Shown piece after piece: positions 1 to 4,638 of a DNA stretch of 5,174 bases. Each line of letters opens with the position of its first letter. The stretch's first letter is position 1. The position numbers and the translations under genes were made by a program. The notes beneath the pieces are model-generated. The model worked only from the letters and a program-made list of their open reading frames with translations. It did no database searches and was not told where the DNA came from. The DNA is from Candidatus Nitrosopumilus sp. (GTDB lineage Archaea > Thermoproteota > Nitrososphaeria > Nitrososphaerales > Nitrosopumilaceae): NCBI GenBank assembly GCA_013043295.1, contig JABDOO010000008.1:1-5174 (forward strand). Direction: 5' to 3'.

Positions 1-605
1 TATCTCCATCTGGTGGTGACTTTACAGAACCGGTTACAACTCACACAATGAGATTTATCAAAACTTTCTGGGCTTTGGATGCAAAACTTGCATACTCTAG
101 ACACTACCCATCAATTAACTGGATGAATAGTTACTCTGGTTATCTTGCAGACATTGCAAAATGGTGGAGTGAGAACATTAGTGAAGATTGGTTTAGCATT
201 AGAAGTGAAACTTATGGTGTCTTACAAAGAGAAGATACACTAAAAGAAATTGTCAGACTCTTAGGTCCAGAAGCACTACCTGATGAAGAAAAATTAATTC
301 TTGAAGTTGCAAGAATGGTAAAAATTGCTTTGTTACAACAAAACTCATTTGATGATGTTGATACTTACTGTAGTCCAGAAAAACAATTCAAATTAATGAA
401 ACTATGTGTTGACTTTTACAAAAAAGGACAACAAGCACTCAAAGAAGGTGCATCGCTATCTGACATTCGTGAATTAGGTGTAGTCAGTAGTTTACTAAAA
501 GCAAGAATGGATATCAAAGATGATGAGATGCCAAAACTTGATCAATTAGATAAAGATATGCAAGAACAATTCAAATCAATTTCAGGAGTGAAGGTATCAA
601 ATTGA
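1..605 (+). CDS. atpA: A-type ATP synthase catalytic subunit A, C-terminal part (5' end outside window)
   Basis: This is the end of the catalytic, nucleotide-hydrolysing or -synthesising subunit of the A1 head (A3B3 hexamer on the cytoplasmic face). Two bases of a split codon are followed by 200 residues to the TGA at 603-605. The reading frame is open to the window edge, so the ATG at 48 is internal: the conserved family stretch SPSGGDFTEPVTTHT lies before it. After it come FWALDAKLAYSRHYPSINW and NSYSGY, typical of archaeal/V-type A subunits (usually SPPGGD.SEPV; here the second P is S). The helical C-terminal domain shows LPDEEKLILEVARMVK, LLQQNSFDDVDTYCSPEKQ and a FYKKGQQAL helix, all expected of the family. 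The Walker A region would lie upstream. The stop overlaps the atpB start, so the two equimolar subunits are probably translationally coupled. The family call is secure; the total length cannot be judged here. Confidence 0.96.
   Translation, partial: SPSGGDFTEPVTTHTMRFIKTFWALDAKLAYSRHYPSINWMNSYSGYLADIAKWWSENISEDWFSIRSETYGVLQREDTLKEIVRLLGPEALPDEEKLILEVARMVKIALLQQNSFDDVDTYCSPEKQFKLMKLCVDFYKKGQQALKEGASLSDIRELGVVSSLLKARMDIKDDEMPKLDQLDKDMQEQFKSISGVKVSN
584..598 (+). promoter_or_regulatory. Shine-Dalgarno-like region for atpB, inside the atpA 3' end
   Basis: AGGAGTGA (584-591) followed by AAGGT (591-595) gives two partial matches to the archaeal anti-Shine-Dalgarno complement AGGAGGTGATC. They lie about 10 and 6 bases before the TTG start at 602. 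This supports TTG as the real start of atpB, because no ATG lies in frame nearby and the protein needs this N-terminus. Which of the two matches is used cannot be told. Confidence 0.55.
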
Positions 606-1987
606 CAGCAGAAGGCGGAGTTCAATACAGTAAGATTGCAGAAATCAAAGGTCCTCTAGTAATTGTAGATGATGTTGAAAATGCAGCATTTGATGAACTT
701 GTTGAAATTGAAACTACTGAAGGCGAAAGAAGATTAGGTAAAGTTCTCGAAGTAGGAAATGGAAAAGCAATCGTCCAAGTCTTTGAGGGTACAACTGGAT
801 TATCAATCTCTGGAACTAACGCAAAATTTGTAGGTAAAGTTATGGAAATGCCAGTATCAAAAGAAGTACTTGGTAGAGTATTTGATGGATTAGGAAGACC
901 AAAAGATGGACTCCCAGATCCAATTGCTGATAAATTTGTAGACATTAACGGTGAACCAATGAATCCAGAACAACGTGAATATCCAAAAGATTTCATTCAA
1001 ACTGGTGTATCTGTAATTGATGGATTGATGACTCTGGTTAGAGGACAAAAACTTCCAATCTTTTCCGGTTCTGGTATGTCTCACAATCTTTTGGCAGCAC
1101 AAATTGCAAGACAAGCAAGTGTTGTTGGAACACAAGATGACTTTGCTGTGGTCTTTGCAGCAATTGGTGTGCAATACAGTGAAGCAGAATATTTCAGACG
1201 AAGTCTTGAAGAATCTGGTGCTCTAAAAAGAAGTGTACTATTTCTAAATACAGCAGATGATCCTGCAATTGAAAGAATCATTACTCCTCGTGTAGCATTA
1301 ACTGTAGCAGAATATTTGGCATTTGAATTGGGAATGCATGTTCTAGTTGTAATTACTGATATGACAAACTATGCAGAAGCACTAAGAGAGATTAGTGCAG
1401 CAAGAGAAGAGGTTCCTGGAAGAAAAGGATACCCTGGTTATCTTTACACTGACCTTTCAACATTATACGAAAGAGCAGGAAAACTCAATGGAAGAAAAGG
1501 TAGTGTTACACAAGTTCCGATTTTATCAATGCCTTCTGATGATATTACTCACCCAATACCTGACCTTACTGGTTACATTACTGAGGGACAGATAGTAGTT
1601 GGTAGAGATTTATTCAGACAAGGAGTTTATCCACCAATCAATATTTTGATGAGTCTTAGTAGATTGATGAAAGACGGAATTGGTGAAGGAAGTACTAGAG
1701 AAGATCACGGTGAAATTTCTAATCAGGTTTACGATGCATATTCTAGAGCACAAGAAGTAAGAGCACTAGCAGGAATTGTAGGTAAAGCAGGACTAACTGA
1801 AATTGATCTTAGATACTTGGATCTAGGTGATACATTTGAAAAAGAATTCTTAACACAAGCAACTGATGAGAACAGAACTATTGAAGAAACACTTGCTTTA
1901 ATGTGGAAGATTGTATCAAAATTACCAAAGAATGAGATTACTAAAATCAAAGACAAGTACGTAGAGCAATATTACAAGGAAGAGTAA
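602..1987 (+). CDS. atpB: A-type ATP synthase non-catalytic subunit B
   Basis: Subunit B alternates with A in the A3B3 head and carries the regulatory/non-catalytic nucleotide interface. The 461 residues match the usual length (about 460). An N-terminal beta-barrel (about 1-80; IAEIKGPLVIV, then EGTTGLSISGT) is followed by the nucleotide-binding-fold domain: GRVFDGLGRPKDG (91-103), GVSVIDGLMTLVRGQKLPIF (135-154), and the degenerate P-loop SGSGMSHNLLAAQIARQA (155-172), which lacks the catalytic GKT. The family signature PSDDITHPIPDLTGYITEGQ sits at 311-330, then YPPINILMSLSRLMKDGIGE (343-362), and a helical C-terminal domain follows. The start is TTG, overlapping the atpA stop as TTGA. The next gene, atpD, begins four bases after the TAA. 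One oddity is MSHN where many family members have LPHN. The shorter frames on both strands inside this gene are shadows. Confidence 0.98.
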   Translation: MTAEGGVQYSKIAEIKGPLVIVDDVENAAFDELVEIETTEGERRLGKVLEVGNGKAIVQVFEGTTGLSISGTNAKFVGKVMEMPVSKEVLGRVFDGLGRPKDGLPDPIADKFVDINGEPMNPEQREYPKDFIQTGVSVIDGLMTLVRGQKLPIFSGSGMSHNLLAAQIARQASVVGTQDDFAVVFAAIGVQYSEAEYFRRSLEESGALKRSVLFLNTADDPAIERIITPRVALTVAEYLAFELGMHVLVVITDMTNYAEALREISAAREEVPGRKGYPGYLYTDLSTLYERAGKLNGRKGSVTQVPILSMPSDDITHPIPDLTGYITEGQIVVGRDLFRQGVYPPINILMSLSRLMKDGIGEGSTREDHGEISNQVYDAYSRAQEVRALAGIVGKAGLTEIDLRYLDLGDTFEKEFLTQATDENRTIEETLALMWKIVSKLPKNEITKIKDKYVEQYYKEE

Positions 1988-1991
1988 CTAA

Positions 1992-2624
1992 ATGTCATTT
2001 GGACAAAATGTTGCAGCAACAAAAATTGAACTTTTCAAATATAAAAAATCTAGCCAAATAGCTGTAATGGTTCAGCAAATTTTAGATGACAAACGTAAGG
2101 TTCTCTTAAAAAATATTGAAGAGATGATTCAAGAAGCATCTAAGGCAAGAGGTGGAATTTGGGAACCTTTACAAGATATTTACAAATCAGTTAACGAGGC
2201 ATATCTTGCACTTGGTACCAATACCGTTGACTCTGTAGCAGAATCTACTCCTCCTGTAATGGAAGTAGATGTTCACGTTAGAAGAGTTGTTGATGTAAAA
2301 ATTCCAGCACTTACTGTAACTGAAAAAGATACAAAATCAATGCCTTATGGTTTTGCAGATACCAATTCTTCAATTGATAGAGCAGCTAAACAGATCAAAG
2401 AATTAATGCCAAAAATTTGTAAAGCAGCAGAATATGAAAATTCTATTTTTAGTCTAGCAAAAGCATTAGAAAAGACACAAAAATTACTAAATGCACTTGA
2501 AAATGTAATTATTCCTCAATACAAAGACAATATTCGCTTCATTTTATCTACTCTTGAAGAGAGAGAAAGAGAAGAATTCGCAAAGTTAAAAAAAGTGAAA
2601 GAAAAGATGGAAAGTGGAAAATAA
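1992..2624 (+). CDS. atpD: A-type ATP synthase central-stalk subunit D
   Basis: Subunit D is the coiled-coil shaft that turns inside the A3B3 head and links it to the c-ring. The 210 residues fit the family (about 200-220). A long N-terminal helix (about 8-75) includes the conserved region ILDDKRKVLLK (30-40). A middle segment (about 85-125) contains VRRVVDVKIPAL. A long C-terminal helix (about 127-208) has the family hallmark TQKLLNALENVIIPQY (162-177), then IRFILSTLEEREREEFAKLK (181-200), which is the antiparallel partner of the first helix. The ATG lies four bases after the atpB stop, with AAGGA at 1976-1980 as a possible ribosome site about 11 bases upstream. A 43-codon gene starts one base after its TAA. 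Confidence 0.96.
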   Translation: MSFGQNVAATKIELFKYKKSSQIAVMVQQILDDKRKVLLKNIEEMIQEASKARGGIWEPLQDIYKSVNEAYLALGTNTVDSVAESTPPVMEVDVHVRRVVDVKIPALTVTEKDTKSMPYGFADTNSSIDRAAKQIKELMPKICKAAEYENSIFSLAKALEKTQKLLNALENVIIPQYKDNIRFILSTLEEREREEFAKLKKVKEKMESGK

Positions 2625-2625
2625 G

Positions 2626-2757
2626 ATGGCAAAAGATGAAATTAAAAAATTACTTGGTAATTCAAAGAAAGAACTAGATGGAGATTATGATAATTTCGTA
2701 AAATCTATCAAAGACGATCTAACATCATTCAAAAAGAAAACTTTAGATCGAATTTGA
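2626..2757 (+). CDS. Small charged protein (43 aa) in the ATP synthase operon; possible epsilon-like subunit
   Basis: This ORF starts with ATG one base after the atpD stop and ends at TGA 2755-2757. It begins MAKDEIKKLLGNSKKELDG and ends KKKTLDRI. It is highly charged (about 11 K/R and 9 D/E), with no cysteine, signal peptide or membrane segment. Hydrophobic residues at L10, L17, Y21, F24, I28 and F35 fall on a 3-4 spacing, suggesting one amphipathic helix or a short coiled coil. I do not recognise the family from sequence. Its slot between subunit D and the proteolipid c is the one occupied, as I recall, by the ~7-kDa epsilon gene in the Sulfolobus atp operon, so a small central-stalk subunit or assembly factor is a reasonable inference. 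The ribosome site is weak (GTGGA at 2614-2618), so coupling to atpD translation is likely. It could also be a chance ORF, but the tight junction and ORF-like composition argue against that. Confidence 0.62.
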   Translation: MAKDEIKKLLGNSKKELDGDYDNFVKSIKDDLTSFKKKTLDRI

Positions 2758-2776
2758 GCTTCTTATCTCATCATGA

Positions 2777-2784
2777 TTTAAATA
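2777..2784 (+). promoter_or_regulatory. TATA box, internal promoter for atpK
   Basis: TTTAAATA is a perfect match to the archaeal TATA consensus TTTAWATA. It sits in the 52-bp gap after the small ORF, with its centre 29.5 bases before the atpK ATG. Initiation about 26 bases downstream would fall near 2806-2807, giving a leader of only three or four bases. An extra promoter would suit subunit c, which is needed in many copies per complex. Transcript data are lacking. Confidence 0.6.
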
Positions 2785-2794
2785 TGGATATCAT

Positions 2795-2805
2795 GGAGCC
2801 TGATC
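2795..2805 (+). promoter_or_regulatory. Shine-Dalgarno-like site before atpK
   Basis: GGAGCCTGATC resembles the archaeal anti-Shine-Dalgarno complement GGAGGTGATC, with the central GG/GT portion altered and one base added. It ends four bases before the ATG at 2810, with GGAG eleven bases away. It would serve mRNA reading through from atpA-B-D. It would be missing from a transcript started by the TATA box at 2777. Confidence 0.45.
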
Positions 2806-2809
2806 GTAA

Positions 2810-3115
2810 ATGAAATCTATCGTCATGTTACTTTTGGCAGCATCAGCAATTTCAATTCTAGGTTCAACTGGAGTTGCATTTGCTCAAGAAGATGGTGCAT
2901 CTAGTGGCGACTCTATGAAACTCCTAGGTGCTGGATTAGCCTTTGGTATTGCAGCCGGTGGAGCAGGAATAGGTCTTGGTCAAGTAGGTGCAGCAGGTCT
3001 TGCAGTCATTAGTGAGAACCCAGCTTTACAATCAAAGGTATTCATCTTCGTAGGTATGGTCGAATCAATCGCAATCTACGGTATAGTAATGATGTTTATC
3101 ATCTTAGGACAATAG
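2810..3115 (+). CDS. atpK: A-type ATP synthase rotor-ring subunit c (K, proteolipid)
   Basis: Copies of this protein form the membrane ring whose rotation is driven by ion flow past a buried carboxylate. The 101 residues start with a signal-peptide-like leader (1-25; MKSIVMLLLAASAISIL, then VAFA before QEDG), with probable cleavage after A25. Two transmembrane hairpin helices follow. TM1 is about 36-66, glycine-rich (GAGLAFGIAAGGAGIGLG) with Q58. The polar loop ISENPALQSK is at 67-76. TM2 is about 77-99, with the ion-binding E85 in VESIAIYG. The single hairpin of about 76 mature residues is standard for a c subunit, not a duplicated V-type form. Q58, E85, S86 and Y90 align with the sodium-coordinating pattern of Ilyobacter-type rings, but the threonine after the serine is replaced by isoleucine, so the coupling ion is undecided. 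The gene ends the operon and converges on pyrI. Confidence 0.95.
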   Translation: MKSIVMLLLAASAISILGSTGVAFAQEDGASSGDSMKLLGAGLAFGIAAGGAGIGLGQVGAAGLAVISENPALQSKVFIFVGMVESIAIYGIVMMFIILGQ

Positions 3116-3128
3116 TCCAAACAACATA

Positions 3129-3150
3129 TTTTTCAATTTTTAGATTTTTT
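3129..3150 (+). terminator. T-rich transcription terminator after atpK
   Basis: Three T-runs (T5 at 3129-3133, T5 at 3137-3141, T6 at 3145-3150) lie in the 37-bp convergent gap on the coding strand of atpK. Archaeal RNA polymerase typically stops at such U-tracts without a strong hairpin. The opposite strand here is A-rich, so the element should act only on the ATP synthase transcript and not on pyrI. Confidence 0.65.
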
Positions 3151-3152
3151 AT

Positions 3153-3614
3153 TTAATTGTATTTTAGCTTGTTTACATCAAGCACTCTTGCACAATATCT
3201 ACACTTGAGTACTCTTCCTTCCTTGTCAATTACATCCATTACCGACTCTATGTGTTCTTGACTGTTTGTAATACAATCAGGATTTGAACATCTAAAAATT
3301 CTGTCAATCTCATTAGGTAATGAGACTCTTCTCTTCTCAACAAGCTTGTATTCCTTTATCATATTGATTGTAGCCTTTGGAGCAATAACTGCTAGTTTGT
3401 TAGTATCGTCATCTTTTAGAAACTTGTTTTCAACCTTGATGATGTCTTTTTTCTTAAATTTCCCACTTGGAACATTTAGTGCTATAGTTATGAGACTCCC
3501 ATCTTCACCATTAATTCTTAATGCATTTAGAACCTGAAGACCCCTACCTTCATCTATATGGTCAATTACAGTACCTTCCTTTATTCGTCGAACCATAAGG
3601 TCGGACTGTTCCAT
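3153..3614 (-). CDS. pyrI: Aspartate carbamoyltransferase regulatory subunit
   Basis: PyrI binds ATP/CTP-type effectors and holds PyrB trimers together in the ATCase holoenzyme, giving feedback control of pyrimidine synthesis. I choose the ATG at 3614 (153 aa). The N-terminus then runs MEQSDLMVRRIKEGTVIDHI, ten residues before IKEG, like known PyrI proteins. A longer frame begins at a GTG at 3635. In 153-residue numbering, the effector domain has D18-H19 in TVIDHI, NVPSGKFKKKDIIKVEN with K56 and K60, and K94; these match lysines of the E. coli nucleotide site. The C-terminal zinc domain has C109, C114, C138 and C141 (CSNPDC and CRYC), all four ligands present. Allosteric control is therefore probably intact. 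Its partner pyrB is divergent across 41 bp instead of in tandem. No T-run lies downstream on its own strand, so its transcript may enter atpK antisense. Confidence 0.95.
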   Translation of the reverse strand: MEQSDLMVRRIKEGTVIDHIDEGRGLQVLNALRINGEDGSLITIALNVPSGKFKKKDIIKVENKFLKDDDTNKLAVIAPKATINMIKEYKLVEKRRVSLPNEIDRIFRCSNPDCITNSQEHIESVMDVIDKEGRVLKCRYCARVLDVNKLKYN

Positions 3615-3622
3615 CAGAATAC

Positions 3623-3630
3623 TTTGTATA
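3623..3630 (+). promoter_or_regulatory. TATA box for pyrB
   Basis: TTTGTATA matches TTTAWATA at seven of eight positions, and its centre lies 29.5 bases before the pyrB ATG at 3656. Initiation would fall around 3652-3653, giving a nearly leaderless mRNA; no Shine-Dalgarno site precedes pyrB. The box lies inside the predicted initiation region of the opposing pyrI promoter. Confidence 0.5.
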
Positions 3631-3638
3631 GTCACCTG

Positions 3639-3646
3639 TATATATT
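3639..3646 (-). promoter_or_regulatory. TATA box for pyrI
   Basis: Read on the minus strand, AATATATA matches TTTAWATA at six of eight positions, within a longer alternating A/T stretch. Its centre is 28.5 bases before the ATG at 3614, which predicts a start of transcription about 3616 and a leaderless or two-base leader. This spacing argues for the ATG at 3614 and against the GTG at 3635, which would lie upstream of the transcript. Confidence 0.5.
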
Positions 3647-3655
3647 ATTGAAAGA

Positions 3656-4585
3656 ATGAACCAGTTCTACCAGAAAGATATCATCTCAATTAAGGACTAT
3701 ACCAAAGATCAACTAGAAGCAATCTTTACATCAACTGATAAAATTATGCAACTAAATCCTTCAGATAGAAGGGAAATTTGTAAAGGTAAAACTTTGGGTT
3801 ATTTGTTCTATGAACCTAGTACCCGAACTCGTCTTAGCTTTGACTCTGCAATGGCTTCAATTGGTGGTAATTCATTAGGAATTTCTGATATTTCATCATC
3901 TTCAACTCAAAAGGGCGAAAGCTTAGCTGACACAGTAAAGATAATGTCCATTTACTCTGATGTACTTGTTTTACGAAATCCTTTGGATGGTTCAAGTAGA
4001 TTTGCAGCTGAAATTTCAGATAAACCAGTAATCAATGCAGGTAGTGGAACTGAAGAACATCCAACTCAGGCAATTCAAGATTTGTTTACTATTAAAAAAG
4101 AAAAGAAAAAGATAGATGGTCTTAAAATTGGAATTGTCGGTGATCTAAAATACGGACGAACGGTTTACTCTTTGCTATATGGACTTGGAAATTATGATGT
4201 TGATGTTAAACTAATTTCTCCAGAATCATTACGAATTAGATCTGATTCTACTTATGAAATTAAAAAGAGAATTGACTTTAGTGAAACTACAGACATTGAG
4301 GATCATTTAGATGAACTTGATGTTCTTTACGTAACAAGAATTCAAAAAGAACGTTTTCCTGATGAAGAAGAATATCTTAAAGTCAAAGGAAGCTATGTTG
4401 TCGGCTTGGATATGTTAAAGCGAATGAAAGATGATGCAATTATCTTGCATCCATTACCAAGAATTGATGAAATCTCAGCTGATGTTGATTCAACAAAAAA
4501 TGCCAAATACTTTAAGCAGGCCGAATATGGAAAGCATACTCGTGCTGCTCTTTTAGGTATGACACTTAATGAAAATGGGTTTTAA
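3656..4585 (+). CDS. pyrB: Aspartate carbamoyltransferase catalytic subunit
   Basis: PyrB condenses carbamoyl phosphate with L-aspartate to N-carbamoyl-L-aspartate, the committed step of UMP synthesis, as a cytoplasmic trimer. The 309 residues equal the usual length. The carbamoyl-phosphate domain has YEPSTRTRLSFDSAM (52-66; S55-T56-R57-T58 as phosphate binders), the mobile loop SSSSTQKGESLADT (80-93; K86 matching E. coli K84), R107 in VLRNP, and HPTQ at 135-138. The aspartate domain has VGDLKYGRTVYSL (161-173; R168), VTRIQKERF (226-234; R228) and HPLPRIDEI (265-273). All catalytic residues I can align are present. NAGSGTEEHPTQ has serine where GDG is common. The gene starts at ATG and is followed directly by a T7 run. 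The presence of pyrI suggests a PyrB/PyrI holoenzyme. Confidence 0.97.
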   Translation: MNQFYQKDIISIKDYTKDQLEAIFTSTDKIMQLNPSDRREICKGKTLGYLFYEPSTRTRLSFDSAMASIGGNSLGISDISSSSTQKGESLADTVKIMSIYSDVLVLRNPLDGSSRFAAEISDKPVINAGSGTEEHPTQAIQDLFTIKKEKKKIDGLKIGIVGDLKYGRTVYSLLYGLGNYDVDVKLISPESLRIRSDSTYEIKKRIDFSETTDIEDHLDELDVLYVTRIQKERFPDEEEYLKVKGSYVVGLDMLKRMKDDAIILHPLPRIDEISADVDSTKNAKYFKQAEYGKHTRAALLGMTLNENGF

Positions 4586-4592
4586 TTTTTTT
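4586..4592 (+). terminator. T-run terminator after pyrB
   Basis: Seven T residues directly follow the pyrB TAA at 4583-4585 and are preceded by another short T-run inside the last codons. This fits archaeal U-tract termination and suggests pyrB is transcribed alone. Five A residues (4593-4597) follow on the same strand, which would pair only weakly with the T-run. Confidence 0.5.
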
Positions 4593-4604
4593 AAAAATCC
4601 GTAT

Positions 4605-4612
4605 TCCATATA
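4605..4612 (+). promoter_or_regulatory. TATA-like box for the LON-domain gene
   Basis: TCCATATA matches TTTAWATA at six of eight positions. Its centre is 30.5 bases before the TTG at 4639, near the spacing seen for the other genes here. It lies thirteen bases after the pyrB T-run. This is the weakest of the four promoter calls, because the TTT portion is poorly matched. Confidence 0.4.
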
Positions 4613-4638
4613 TCTAGAGACGTTTGAATAGTTATCAG

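Noticed and set aside
48..605. ATG at 48 as a gene start giving a 185-residue protein
   Set aside because: The frame is open to the window edge and the residues before it match the conserved subunit A signature, so the ATG is internal to atpA.
622..1281. Three minus-strand open frames (up to 124 codons) opposite atpB
   Set aside because: They lie wholly inside a certain gene, have serine- or cysteine-rich compositions typical of antisense shadows, and show no recognisable domain.
1395..1595. 66-codon plus-strand frame inside atpB, and a 75-codon minus-strand frame at 1729-1956
   Set aside because: Both overlap conserved B-subunit coding sequence in another frame and show no family motif.
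2770..2777. Palindrome ATCATGAT next to the atpK TATA box
   Set aside because: An eight-base palindrome in AT-rich DNA is expected by chance, and no second copy was seen near the other promoters.
3107..3118. GGAC-AATA-GTCC hairpin over the atpK stop codon
   Set aside because: The stem is only four base pairs with no extension by flanking bases, and it is eleven bases from the first T-run; too weak to call an attenuator or hairpin terminator.
3346..3537. 63-codon plus-strand hydrophobic frame opposite pyrI
   Set aside because: It is antisense to conserved pyrI codons. Its membrane-like look comes from the reverse complement of lysine-rich coding sequence.
4624..4638. Upstream TTG at 4624 as the LON gene start
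   Set aside because: It would leave only about 15 bases to the TATA-like box, and the five added residues precede the point where the LON domain normally begins.
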